Assembly (NCBI RefSeq): GCF_014653695.1 | Contig: NZ_BNAR01000006.1 | Location: forward strand, 1-64,000 | DNA from: Lentzea cavernae | GTDB taxonomy: Bacteria > Actinomycetota > Actinomycetes > Mycobacteriales > Pseudonocardiaceae | Reading direction: 5' to 3' | DNA: 64,000 bases | In this document: positions 33,257-42,172 of the stretch, piece by piece | Layout of the letters: each line of letters opens with the position of its first letter | Position numbering within the stretch: position 1 is the stretch's first letter | The notes under the pieces: model-generated | Databases searched by the model: none | The model's input: only the letters and a program-made list of their open reading frames with translations | What the model was told of the DNA's origin: nothing | Position numbers and translations under genes: made by a program

Positions 33257-34269
33257 ATGAACAGCCACAACGCCATCGTCATCGGCGGCGGCCAGTCCGG
33301 CCTCGCCGCCGCCCACGCCCTCATCACGCGAAGCCTTCACCCGCTCGTACTCGAAGCCGGCGACGACCCCGTCGGCTCCTGGCCGTACTACTACGACAGC
33401 CTGACCTTGTTCTCCCCAGCCAGATACAGCGCCTTACCCGGCCTACCGTTCCCCGGAGATCCCGAGCACTACCCGCATCGAGACGAAGTCGTCGACTACC
33501 TGCGCTCGTACGCCAAACACCTCGACGCCGACATCCGCACCGGCTACCGGGTCACCGAGGTCCTGCACGACAACGACTACCGCGTCGCCACCCCCGAAGG
33601 CACCTTCACGGCGCCGGTCGTCTTCGCCGCGACCGGAGGCTTTGGCAACCCACACCGCCCCCTCTCCCAGGCCTCGAAGACTTCCCCGGCACCGTCCTGC
33701 ACGCCGCGCAATACCGCACCACCGAGCCGTTCCACGGTCAGCGCGTCATCGTGGTCGGCGCCGGCAACTCAGCGATCCAGATCGCCACCGAACTCGCCGA
33801 AAACGCCCATGTCACACTCGCCACCCGCAAACCGGTGAAGTTCTCCGCACAACGCCCGTTCGGCCGCGACCTCCACTTCTGGCTCGACCGCACCGGCCTC
33901 GACTACCTCCCGATCGGCCCGTTGCTGCCCGACGGCTTCACCACCCCGGTCCTGGACACCGGCGTCTACCGCACCGCCCTCGACCGGCGCCGCCCAGACC
34001 GTCGTTCGATGTTCACCGCACTGGAGGGCTCCAAGGTCGTCTGGCCCGACAAGCAGCGCGAGCACGTGGACGCGATCATCCTGGCCACCGGATACCGCCC
34101 CGACCTCCCTTATCTGGCCAAGCTCGGCACCGGACACGATCGTGGCCTGTCCCGCCGCCACCGCGGACTCGGCTTCGTCGGCCTCGAATGGCAACGTAGT
34201 CTCTCCTCCGCCACCCTGCGCGGAGTCGGCCGCGACGCCGCACATGTGGTGCATCGACTGCTCAGGTGA
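33257..34269 (+). pseudogene. Frameshifted ArsO-like flavoprotein
   Basis: The restored protein would be about 338 residues: FAD motif AIVIGGGQSGLAAAHAL at the N-terminus, PHRDEVVDYLRSYAKHLDAD in the middle, then after a frame change RVIVVGAGNSAIQIATELAE (NAD(P) motif) and IILATGYRPDLPYLA. The break is near 33660, in a CCCCC run: inserting one C joins NPHRP to PLPGLEDFPGTV. It is a homologue of the intact gene at 26164-27138. The ATG at 33257 lies 56 bp after the ArsR-GNAT fusion, so it belongs to that transcript. The break may be an assembly error; if real, the N-terminal fragment lacks the NAD(P) site. Confidence 0.82.
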
Positions 34270-34275
34270 TGTCAA

Positions 34276-34787
34276 TCAGCTGAAGGACAGCTGCTCGCGG
34301 TGGAAGTCGAAGTGCTGCACCGGAAAACGGTACAAGTCCGCCACCGTCATGAACTCGTGGAAGAACGGATCCCAACGCGTTGGGTACGGCACACCTCGTG
34401 CGAGGCTGACGGAGTTCTCCGTCCAAGTCGCCGATGCAACGCCGCGATGGTGCGGTCGCACAGAGCAATCATCGCGATTCGAGGCATCACGCTGCCACCG
34501 AGCCAGGAGCCCGCGGAGTTGACCACGTCAAATGGCTTCGTGCCCGCGTTGAGCAGCGTGGCCCAGCCACGGCCAACCCACGCTGGCAACCGGGAGATCG
34601 CCTTGGTCAAGGTCAGCAACGCATGCATGATCAGGAACCCGAGCAGCATGTGGAACAGCAGCTGCCGGTTGGTCCACCGCGTGCCACCCGAACGACGTCG
34701 CAGCACGTCGACCGCAGCACCGTCCAGGAGCGTGCGAAAAGTCGTCCTCGCACGCTCGAAGTCATCGTGAACTGCCTGCCTGTCCAC
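34276..34787 (-). pseudogene. Frameshifted DinB-like protein
   Basis: The reconstructed product is about 170 residues of the DinB/maleylpyruvate-isomerase-like helical bundle family. The N-terminal part is intact (MDRQAVHDDFERARTTFRTL, then TRWTNRQLLFHMLLGFLIMH). After LHRRLGRRTP the coding signal moves one frame to SLARGVPYPTRWDPFF, HEFMTVADLYRFPVQHFDFH. One missing base near 34408, in the CCGTC stretch, explains this. The family includes thiol-dependent (mycothiol, bacillithiol) transferases. It is convergent with the flavoprotein gene and has its own upstream region. Confidence 0.75.
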
Positions 34788-35229
34788 GGTCTCAGTGTGG
34801 TCCGTAAGTCGCGGGATGGAAGCCGCTAAGAGCGGTGCGATTCAACGAAATTTGCGTTGGCGAAGGTCAGTTGCGATGGCTGGACGGAAGCAGCGGCGCC
34901 CTTCTGTGAGTTGCAGGCGTGAGCCCCGGCGTGGGCGACCGCATCCGCCGCTAGACGGGGTGCCACGCCAGCTCTGTCAGATGTTCGGACCTTATGCCGG
35001 GAAGGTGACGAACTCTTCGTCGCCTTCCCGGCCAGCAGCCGCCCCAGGTTGTCGCCCTAGCCGAGCCGGAGTTGCCTGATGAGCTCTGATCGATCGTTCG
35101 TCATGCCAGCAGCTGAGCAGCCAGCACCGACAGAAACGATCCCCCGGCAACGCGAGGGCCGGAAGATCACCCGATCGTGTCCGCGCGATTCCGGGGACAG
35201 CGAGCTGAGCGTGTTTAGGGTTCGGGAAC
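34788..35229. other. Intergenic stretch without recognisable gene
   Basis: About 440 bp between the DinB-like gene and a hypothetical gene. Short frames exist, but none has a family pattern. A small GAAGGTGACG/CGTCGCCTTC inverted repeat near 35000-35030 is the only structure noticed. Confidence 0.4.
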
Positions 35230-35640
35230 ATGAGCGAGACCAGGGACCAGCAGGTCAAGCGGGTTGTGGAGGCCATGGCCGTCTCCGTTCTGGCCGCAGG
35301 GGTCACAGCACTGACGAGCAGCAAGATGCACCTGGAGTTGAACTTCAACGCCGCCTGGCATAAGTGGCCTAGGGCTGACCAGTTCCCTGGTATCACAAGC
35401 TTTCACGACCCAGGCAACCTGTTCTGGCTTGGTCAGCGGCGGTCCGCCCGCTGCAAGGGCGTGTTCGCTGCCTGGGAGGACGCCGGCCCCTGGACTAAGC
35501 CCGTTCTCATGCAGGACTGGTCCTTCGAAGAGTTTCTCGAAGACTTGGCCGACGAGAACGTCTCGGCAAGCGACTGGCAGCAACTCGGTCAGCTGTACGT
35601 CGAGGGGTTCAAGCCAGAACAGCTCATTCGGGCGACCTGA
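35230..35640 (+). CDS. Hypothetical protein
   Basis: A 136-residue soluble protein that I do not recognise. The first 30 residues are helical and mildly hydrophobic (KRVVEAMAVSVLAAGVTALTS), the middle is Trp/Phe-rich (FNAAWHKWPRADQFPG, NLFWLGQ), and the C-terminal half is acidic with SFEEFLEDLADENVSASDWQQ. There are few cysteines and no clear membrane span. The ATG at 35230 lacks a strong ribosome site. It lies 165 bp before a Ymh-like gene in the same direction, and a joint defence or stress role is possible but unsupported. Confidence 0.55.
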   Translation: MSETRDQQVKRVVEAMAVSVLAAGVTALTSSKMHLELNFNAAWHKWPRADQFPGITSFHDPGNLFWLGQRRSARCKGVFAAWEDAGPWTKPVLMQDWSFEEFLEDLADENVSASDWQQLGQLYVEGFKPEQLIRAT

Positions 35641-35804
35641 TTTCCCGGCAGTCGAGGAAACCCATCCGCGATCGTGGTGCCACCGCACAGAACCTTCTAC
35701 TTGCTCCGAACGCACCGGCCAAGCAGGGACTGCCAGGTCGACACACCTCAAAACCACGTTTATAGGTGTGCAGGTGAAGTGCTGGGCATGGCACGATTCG
35801 TCAG

Positions 35805-36641
35805 GTGGAAGCACGCAAGAACCCCGTGTACCTGAGGTCGATCGCCGCGGCGGTAAAGGAGTTCCGCGCCGCGCTGGACGAATTCCTTGAGCTGCACGTG
35901 CGCAACGAGGGTCCTGGGGGCTGGGGAGGTATCGCCCGTGGGATAGCCCCAGCGGTACTTCCCCGCGAAGGCGTTGAGCCCGATGAAATCGAGCGGCTTC
36001 GAGCGAAGGTCTCGCGACTGTCTGGGCTGGCCGGTGCTGCGGTCGGGCTCACCAACACCTGGGTCAAGGTGCAAGGCGTCGGAGTAGTCGATCCGATCGC
36101 CGCCTGGCAGACGATCACACAACCGAAACCGGTACTGGAGGCTCCCGATGTCCTCGGCGCCTGCGATCAGGCTTTGGGCAGGCTGGACGGCCTGATTCTT
36201 GAGGCCGAAGCCGAGATGCCGCCGACAGTGGGTGCTGCGGCTATGCACCCGGTGGTCTGGGGTGCGGCCGCACGGCTGTGGCGTGACGGTCACTTCCGGG
36301 AGGCTGTGGCCGGCGCAGCCGAGTCAGTCGTCATGATGGTCAAGTCCCGCACCAAGCGCTTCGACCTGGCTGCAACGCCGCTGTGGCAGGAGATCTTCTC
36401 CGACAGGCCTCCACAACCGGGCAAACCCCGCCTTCGCTGGCCAGGAGATCCGGCAGACCAGGACGTCAGCACGATGAACTCGGGCCTGCGGTTCCTCGCA
36501 CCCGGAATCCAGATGACGATCCGCAACAACGCCGCGCACGGCGTCGGTGAGCTCGCGGAACAGGCTGCTCTGGAACGGCTGGCGGCGCTGAGCTTGCTGG
36601 CACGCTGGGTTGACGAATGTGACCTGAACGAAGCCACCTAA
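35805..36641 (+). CDS. TIGR02391 (Ymh)-like protein
   Basis: A 278-residue cytoplasmic protein starting with GTG. The C-terminal half matches the TIGR02391/Ymh pattern: MHPVVWGAAARLWRDGHFRE, AAESVVMMVKSRTK, then GLRFLAPGIQMTIRNNAAHG. The N-terminal 110 residues are a helical domain (RSIAAAVKEFRAALDEFLEL) followed by a loop and a predicted helical hairpin. Ymh-type domains occur in mobile and defence-associated genes and resemble abortive-infection HEPN folds; the RNNAAHG motif is like the R-x4-6-H of HEPN ribonucleases. An RNase role is therefore conceivable but unproven. Confidence 0.75.
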   Translation: MEARKNPVYLRSIAAAVKEFRAALDEFLELHVRNEGPGGWGGIARGIAPAVLPREGVEPDEIERLRAKVSRLSGLAGAAVGLTNTWVKVQGVGVVDPIAAWQTITQPKPVLEAPDVLGACDQALGRLDGLILEAEAEMPPTVGAAAMHPVVWGAAARLWRDGHFREAVAGAAESVVMMVKSRTKRFDLAATPLWQEIFSDRPPQPGKPRLRWPGDPADQDVSTMNSGLRFLAPGIQMTIRNNAAHGVGELAEQAALERLAALSLLARWVDECDLNEAT

Positions 36642-36932
36642 TCGATATGCCTGGGGCCGCAGAACCATGCTGCGAGCCATGAGTCTTCGCTTACGAGCAG
36701 ACTGTTCGGTCCACGGTTGAAATGACTGCGCCGCAACGAATCAGCCTCGCGGTGCGTGCGCACCCGCCGATATCCGGCTTCAGCATGATCGCCGTGCCGT
36801 GATCGTTGAGGGCGGAGTGTTTGGCGGCTGCTTTGATCAGTCCTGCTGTCCCGGACCGTGCGGGAGTGAACAGGCGACACCGCGCGGCCTGGTGGGCCCA
36901 GTTGACAACCTGGGCCCACTAAGCCGCTCGCA
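36642..36932. other. Intergenic stretch
   Basis: About 290 bp between convergent genes; nothing recognisable. Confidence 0.4.
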
Positions 36933-37190
36933 CTAGCGGACCAACGTGTGCGCGACGATCAGCGCACCAGCCACAGCACCGAGACCGGCGAGCACTGCTC
37001 CAGGAGCGTTGCCGTACGCCAGGAAGGTCAACGAGCCGGCGACAACCCCGCAGACGAAGGCGATCAGCAAGATCACCGCGGTGCGGAGACTGATGAACTC
37101 CGGCGCCGCCGTGGCGGTGGCCAGGTGCTGCGGGCACGCGCTACCCACAGAAGGGTTGGTGCCGGAGGAAGAGGTAGGTCCACAGGTCAT
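36933..37190 (-). CDS. Small membrane protein
   Basis: An 85-residue protein with two hydrophobic segments in its C-terminal half (TAVILLIAFVCGVVAGSLTF and GAVLAGLGAVAGALIVAHTL) and a polar N-terminus with two cysteines. ATG at 37190 has GGGAG about 8 bp upstream. No family is recognised. A perfect 18-bp inverted repeat lies 29 bp upstream of the ATG and may be its operator. Small two-helix proteins of this kind can be toxins, immunity proteins or regulators of larger membrane proteins; context gives no hint. Confidence 0.55.
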   Translation of the reverse strand: MTCGPTSSSGTNPSVGSACPQHLATATAAPEFISLRTAVILLIAFVCGVVAGSLTFLAYGNAPGAVLAGLGAVAGALIVAHTLVR

Positions 37191-37218
37191 CTGGTGCTCC
37201 CATCTACTTGATCGCAGG

Positions 37219-37236
37219 CGTCAGCAACTGCTGACG
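37219..37236. promoter_or_regulatory. Perfect inverted repeat upstream of small membrane protein gene
   Basis: CGTCAGCA-AC-TGCTGACG. It is the size of a dimeric repressor site and the only structure noticed in the 620-bp region 37191-37811, which otherwise holds no gene I can support. Confidence 0.5.
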
Positions 37237-37811
37237 TCTACTGCGATCCAGTCGCCCAAAATGGGAGCGCCGTCCTGCTGCGCCTCACCAGGTTGACATG
37301 CCGATGTGGGTTTGACAAGCGAGCCATTACGACTCGACAGCAGACCGATTCAACTACCTTATGGATCTAGGTTCGTCACGTGCACCAGCCTTGCTGCGTC
37401 AACGGCGAACGAGCGGCCAGTTCGTGTTCGCGATCGCGTGCACGGCGGCGACGCAGGCCTTCGGACTGGCGCGGCCGCCAATGGTGATCACGTCGGCACT
37501 GTCACATGCGTCGATGATGCCGCCCTCGAGGGACATCGCCCCAAACTGCCCGCGGAGCACTGGAACGCCCCAACGTCGTAGTTGTTGATCTTGCTGAGGC
37601 CACCGTATTCGTCAATGCGGTTGAAATTCACACGCGAGGAACAGCTGGCCAGCACATATCCGAGATTGCCAGGTTTCGGTACAGAAATTATGCAGAGCAC
37701 GCGAACATCAGTGCGACTGACGCCGCGATTCACATAGAACCGAACACTTGTGCGCCTGCAAATAGGCCTGTCAGGTGACTGATCAGCGCATACGGGCCGA
37801 GGTCGACGCAG

Positions 37812-39914
37812 GTGAGTCACACTGCGATGATGTCGACGAAGTCCCCGAACGTGGTCATCGAGGTCGTGGCCGGTAGCGACGCCGCGATGATCGAACGCAC
37901 GGTCGAACTCGGCAACAGGTCCAAGAAGACGCTCGGCCTCTTCCCGCGCGAAGCGTATTTCGAGTACGCGACAAAAAGCTGCCTGCTCGCGGCGACCTGC
38001 GACGGTGAACTAGTCGGCTACGCGCTGTTCCGCCTGCCGCGCAACGAGGTCACGCTTGTGCACCTCTGCGTCGACAAGCCCTTCCGGGAGAAGGGCGTGG
38101 CGCAGCTGCTCGTCAACGAGGTGAGTCGTCGGCACCGGGCGAGGCTGGGCGTCCGCGCGAAGTGCCGCGACAGCTACGCCGACATCCAGCGTGTGTGGCG
38201 CGGGCTCGGCTTCAAACACCTCGGGCGCGCACGCGGTCGCGGGGAGGACAAGGCTCCGATGACGGTGTGGTGGCTCGACCATGGGCACGCCAACCTGTTC
38301 ACGCCGGTGGACGAGCCAACAGAGCTAGCCGTGGCGATCGACGTCAATATCCTGATGGACCTGCACACCCGCAAGAACCATCCCCAGGCGGAGCGGTCGC
38401 TGGTATTGCTAGCACCCGACGTAGCGGACCGGATCGAGATGGTGGTGCCGCACGGACTCGAACGCGACCTCGACCGGCACTCGGCCGACTCGCTAAGCAG
38501 GCTGGCCGACGTCGCCGCGCGTTACCGGCGCCCGAGCGGGCCACCGAAGCGAGCCGAAGAACTACATGAGGTGCTGCTCGACGCGGTGCGATCAGCCGCC
38601 CCTGATCGTGCGCTGACCCCGCAGGACGCAGGAGACCTGTGGCACCTCGCCGAGACCGCCGCGGCAGGCATCCAGGTGTTCCTGACCTGGGACGAACGAT
38701 TGCGCTCTCAGGTAGCTCCGCTGCTCGCGCGGCTCGTCGCCTTCCCAGAACTCGCGGCGTTGCGCGTGATCGACCCGCACCACCTGGTCGTGCACCTCGA
38801 CGAACTGGCCCACTCGGTGGCCTACCAGCCCCGGACGCTGGCCGGCAGCTCGTTCAGTACCGAGCTCGCGAACGCGCAGTCCGAGGCCGTGCTCTTGACC
38901 TTCCTGGACAGGCGTGGCGGCGAGACGAGGCAGGAACTCAAGTCCCGACTGAACGCGCTGGCCCGCGCGCCCCGCTCCCATTCCATTGTGCGCGCAGGCG
39001 ACGGTACGGCCGTCGGCTGCTACGCCTCGATCGTCGATGACCAGGTCCTCAAGGCACCGCTGCTGCGCGTCTTGGACCACCCGGACGCCGACACGATGGC
39101 CCGCTATCTGCTCTGGACCTTGCGGCTGGAAGCACGGAACCAGGGCGCCCGTGTGGTGCGCATCGAAGACCCGTACCTCTCGCCCGCGATCGAGCGTGCA
39201 GCGAGCCATGAGAGCTACCAGCGCATCAACGGCACATGGCACAGCTGGGTGATCGAAGCCGCCGGAAGCAGCACCCAGGTCAGCTCCGCCGTCTCCGCAG
39301 CACAGGCCCAAGTCGGCCTCGGGCCTGCCGCCCTGCTTCCGCCTCACCTCGCCCCCGAATCGGCCGCGCAGTACGAACGGACCTGGTGGCCCGCCAAGAT
39401 CACCGATAGCGAGCTACCGCATTTCGCCGTAGCGATCCAGCCGCGCTGGAGCGCTGAACTCCTCGGCGAACCGCAGACTCTTACTCACCGGCCGACCACG
39501 TTGGCTCTCGGCCGCGAGCACGTCTACTACCGCGGTAATCACCCGAGCGTGCTCAAAGCCCCCGGCCGCCTGCTGTGGTACCTGACGCAGGACGCCTCAA
39601 CCGGTGGCGGACGCTTCATCGGCACGTCTCTGCTCGACGCGATCGACATCGGAGCGCCTTTGGAACTCCACGAGCAGTTCGCGCACTACGGGGTCTTCAC
39701 CTTCGCGGACATCGACGGTGCTGCCGGCGAACGTGGTAGCGCGCAAGCACTTCGGGTTTCCTACACCGAACTGTTCCCACGTCACATCCGCTGGCCCGAG
39801 TACTTCGACCTGATCCAGTCGATGGACGGTCCGAAACAGATCCAGGGACCCGTCCGGATGCCGACCGCAACGTTCGCCGCGATCTACGAACTGGCGAACC
39901 CGCCAAAGCGGTGA
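37812..39914 (+). CDS. GNAT-PIN-PUA-like multidomain protein
   Basis: A 700-residue cytoplasmic protein combining domains rarely fused. Residues about 14-150 are a GNAT acetyltransferase (LVHLCVDKPFREKGVAQLLV with the acetyl-CoA loop). Residues about 166-320 are a PIN nuclease: AIDVNILMD (first Asp), ERDLDRH, DAGDLWHLAE and VFLTWDERL (C-terminal acidic residues). A degenerate second GNAT-like region follows (about 345-500). The C-terminal 150 residues look like a PUA/ASCH/EVE fold (AVAIQPRWSAELLG, HPSVLKAPGRLLWYLT, HYGVFTFADIDG). GTG start at 37812. An ASCH gene follows 64 bp downstream. I infer an RNA-acting system, possibly toxin-antitoxin or phage defence. The roles of the individual domains are known; the role of the combination is not. 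Confidence 0.82.
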   Translation: MSHTAMMSTKSPNVVIEVVAGSDAAMIERTVELGNRSKKTLGLFPREAYFEYATKSCLLAATCDGELVGYALFRLPRNEVTLVHLCVDKPFREKGVAQLLVNEVSRRHRARLGVRAKCRDSYADIQRVWRGLGFKHLGRARGRGEDKAPMTVWWLDHGHANLFTPVDEPTELAVAIDVNILMDLHTRKNHPQAERSLVLLAPDVADRIEMVVPHGLERDLDRHSADSLSRLADVAARYRRPSGPPKRAEELHEVLLDAVRSAAPDRALTPQDAGDLWHLAETAAAGIQVFLTWDERLRSQVAPLLARLVAFPELAALRVIDPHHLVVHLDELAHSVAYQPRTLAGSSFSTELANAQSEAVLLTFLDRRGGETRQELKSRLNALARAPRSHSIVRAGDGTAVGCYASIVDDQVLKAPLLRVLDHPDADTMARYLLWTLRLEARNQGARVVRIEDPYLSPAIERAASHESYQRINGTWHSWVIEAAGSSTQVSSAVSAAQAQVGLGPAALLPPHLAPESAAQYERTWWPAKITDSELPHFAVAIQPRWSAELLGEPQTLTHRPTTLALGREHVYYRGNHPSVLKAPGRLLWYLTQDASTGGGRFIGTSLLDAIDIGAPLELHEQFAHYGVFTFADIDGAAGERGSAQALRVSYTELFPRHIRWPEYFDLIQSMDGPKQIQGPVRMPTATFAAIYELANPPKR

Positions 39915-39978
39915 CGCTCTCCGCGATCATCGCAGTGCAACATCACTTCTTGACCGCCGACCGCTAAGGTCACCCCCT

Positions 39979-40452
39979 GTGACTGCTACAGCGGTGGAAC
40001 CGAGCACATGGACACCTGCTGTGCGTCCTTTGCTGATGTCGCTGCGTCCGCGATTCGCGGAAGCCATCCTGGACGGCTCCAAAACCATCGAACTTCGCCG
40101 CACCAGGTTGTCGGCGCCGGATGGAACGCACCTGATCCTCTACGCGAGCTCGCCCGTGATGGCCGTCGTCGGCACAGCCGTACTCGTCGGTCGCGACACG
40201 GACACGCCGGCGCGAATCTGGCGACGCCACCGCAAGCACGTCGGACTGCTGAAGGCCGAGTACGACGAGTACTTCGAAGGCTCTGAACTCGCCACCGCCG
40301 TCCACGTTGGAGAGCCGCGAAGGCTTGCTGCCCCCTGGCCGCTGTCCGCGCTACGGGACGCCGCCAAGTTCCAACCGCCCCAGAGCTACAGGTTCGTCTC
40401 CGACGACGACCCAGCGCAGCTACGCGAACTGGTTCCCGCGTACCTCCCCTAA
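39979..40452 (+). CDS. ASCH domain protein
   Basis: A 157-residue protein with an ASCH (ASC-1 homology, PUA-like) RNA-binding fold: LLMSLRPRFAEAILDGSKTI then ELRRTRLSAP and HLILYASSPVMAVVGTAVLV. These domains bind modified nucleobases or structured RNA, and some hydrolyse N4-acetylcytidine. GTG start at 39979. It follows the GNAT-PIN-PUA gene in the same direction by 64 bp and its beginning resembles the C-terminal domain of that protein (RPRFAEAIL versus QPRWSAELL). The two may be one functional unit. An antitoxin or specificity role is inference. Confidence 0.85.
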   Translation: MTATAVEPSTWTPAVRPLLMSLRPRFAEAILDGSKTIELRRTRLSAPDGTHLILYASSPVMAVVGTAVLVGRDTDTPARIWRRHRKHVGLLKAEYDEYFEGSELATAVHVGEPRRLAAPWPLSALRDAAKFQPPQSYRFVSDDDPAQLRELVPAYLP

Positions 40453-40522
40453 GAAGTTCGTCCGCCCCGCGCCGGAGCAGGGCTGTTCTCCTCGTCCAAG
40501 GCAGCGGCGAACGAAGACACCC

Positions 40523-41326
40523 TCAGGCAACCCCAGCCATGTCAAGGCTCTCAGCGTCGCGCTGAGGCATTCCGCCCACCCGATCACTCGCGGCACTCGC
40601 GTCGAACTCCGCGCGAATGATCTTGACCAGTTGACGTGCCGGGATAGCTCCGATGCGCAACCGGGCGCGCAAGTTCTCCGCGGAGATCGGTTTCTGATGT
40701 TCAGCACGGTGAGCGACATCCTCCTCGCGCGCACGATCGAGATGCTGCTCGATCGGGTGCCCGTAAGTCGCTCGCACGCTTGGCTGCTGAGAAAGTGACT
40801 CTTGCCCCTCACCTGGATTCAACGATGAGTGGGCCTCCACAACCGACTCTGCCAGGCAACGGCGGGTCTCGACGTCGCTGATAGACTCAACCATCGACGG
40901 AGTAGCAACATTGATTGCTCCCAGGACATTTGGGCCGACCTCCGCCCAGCCGATCAGCAGCAGCGGGCCCACCGCGTCGAAGGCAGCCTTGCCGTACTGC
41001 CCGTCGATGAGAGGTTCCGCCACGTTCAGGGCAAGACTCACCGTGCTCGCGAAGATCAACAGCCGCCGGGCCGGCTGAAGCAGATCTGGTGGTGCGTCGA
41101 CTAGCGCCAGGTGCCGCAGCGCGAGAACCAGTCCGAGGATCGAGAGGTCAACCGCGGGCGCTATGAGCGGCGCGACCCAGGGCGTCACGCCGAGCCGCAG
41201 AGCAAGGTTGAGGACGTTGCCAAAGCCGAACAAGAACGTGAGGCCCACGACCGTTCCCATGATCACGGTGACCACCCGAACGACAGCGCCAGAACTCGCC
41301 GTCGAGGTGTGCCTTGCGCTGCTCAT
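40523..41326 (-). CDS. DUF2637 domain membrane protein
   Basis: A 267-residue protein. The N-terminal 125 residues contain four hydrophobic helices with the DUF2637 pattern: VVGLTFLFGFGNVLNLALRL, VTPWVAPLIAPAVDLSILGL and an NVAEPLIDGQYGKAAFDAV stretch. The C-terminal 140 residues are soluble and end in a helix-turn-helix-like part, ENLRARLRIGAIPARQLVKI. DUF2637 proteins are common on actinomycete conjugative plasmids and integrative elements, where they resemble Spd spread proteins. The neighbour is a decayed serine recombinase, so this looks like the remnant of an integrated element. Confidence 0.8.
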   Translation of the reverse strand: MSSARHTSTASSGAVVRVVTVIMGTVVGLTFLFGFGNVLNLALRLGVTPWVAPLIAPAVDLSILGLVLALRHLALVDAPPDLLQPARRLLIFASTVSLALNVAEPLIDGQYGKAAFDAVGPLLLIGWAEVGPNVLGAINVATPSMVESISDVETRRCLAESVVEAHSSLNPGEGQESLSQQPSVRATYGHPIEQHLDRAREEDVAHRAEHQKPISAENLRARLRIGAIPARQLVKIIRAEFDASAASDRVGGMPQRDAESLDMAGVA

Positions 41327-41329
41327 CAG

Positions 41330-42089
41330 GCACCGCCTCCAGGGTCATCGACCTGAAAACTACCCTCGATCACCAGCATCTCGCCGGATACTCGCTGGTC
41401 AGGCGCGGGACCGTCTGTGTGCAGCCCTGCCGGGGGCACCACACAGAGCTGCTCGCCACGAACAGAGCGTTGCTTCGGAAGGGCCGCGACCGCCTCGCAC
41501 AACGGTCACGACACCTCGTCGGGCAAGAAGGTCGAGGTCGACCCCGACGATGGGCAGGTAGTCGAGCAGCACCTCGGTGGCGACTTCCAGGCTGAGAAGC
41601 AGGTTGGTCGTTCGTCCGGTTCTCGCGCAGCGCTCGTTCCACTGCTGCGATCTGGTTCTCCCGGTCGCCTTCCAATGCCTTGCTCCTGATCGGCCCTTCC
41701 GGCCGCGAACAGCTGCGTCAGTAGGGACCGAACACCTCGTGCACCAGGAACCTGTTGACGCCGATCAGCCGCTCGTCCTCGCGCACGCGGAACATGGGTG
41801 GATGTCCGTGAGGTTGGTAGGCCTTCTTGGGCTGGCAGCCGTAGTGGATGGTCCCGGCGTGGTTCGCGTTGCTGATCAGCCGCCGATGGCAATGCACGCA
41901 GGACGTGTAGCTCCGCAGCCGATAGACCCGCTTCGAATCCGGGGCGGTGTTCAAACCGGGCTTCGTCCGCAACCGTTCGCGGCGAGCCGAGGCCTGCTGC
42001 GCCTGGACGACCGACCGGCTCATCCACCAGAGTCCGGGGTAGCCGTCAGGGCCGCAACCACCGGATCGTTGGCACACGAGGTCATCCAC
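41330..42089 (-). pseudogene. Decayed serine recombinase, C-terminal remnant
   Basis: On the minus strand, about 41718-42089 encodes the zinc-ribbon part of a large serine recombinase (RLRSYTSCVHCHRRLISNAN, then HYGCQPKKAYQPHGHPPMF, REDERLIGVNRFLVHEVFGPY), where four Cys/His ligands can be seen. The coding signal then continues in other frames (EGDRENQIAAVERALRE; LLDYLPIVGVDLD) as in the coiled tail of such enzymes, with at least two frame changes. The catalytic N-terminal domain with the active-site serine is absent. This is a dead integrase of a former mobile element. Confidence 0.65.
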
Positions 42090-42172
42090 GCATTCTCGGC
42101 CAGCGGCCGCTGACCGCCGCGAACCCGTTGATATTGAACATGATGCTTCAGCAGCAGACTGTCGGTTGCCGT

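Noticed and set aside
37306-37820. Small frames on both strands before the GNAT-PIN gene
   Set aside because: No family pattern, poor composition and no ribosome sites; left as intergenic.
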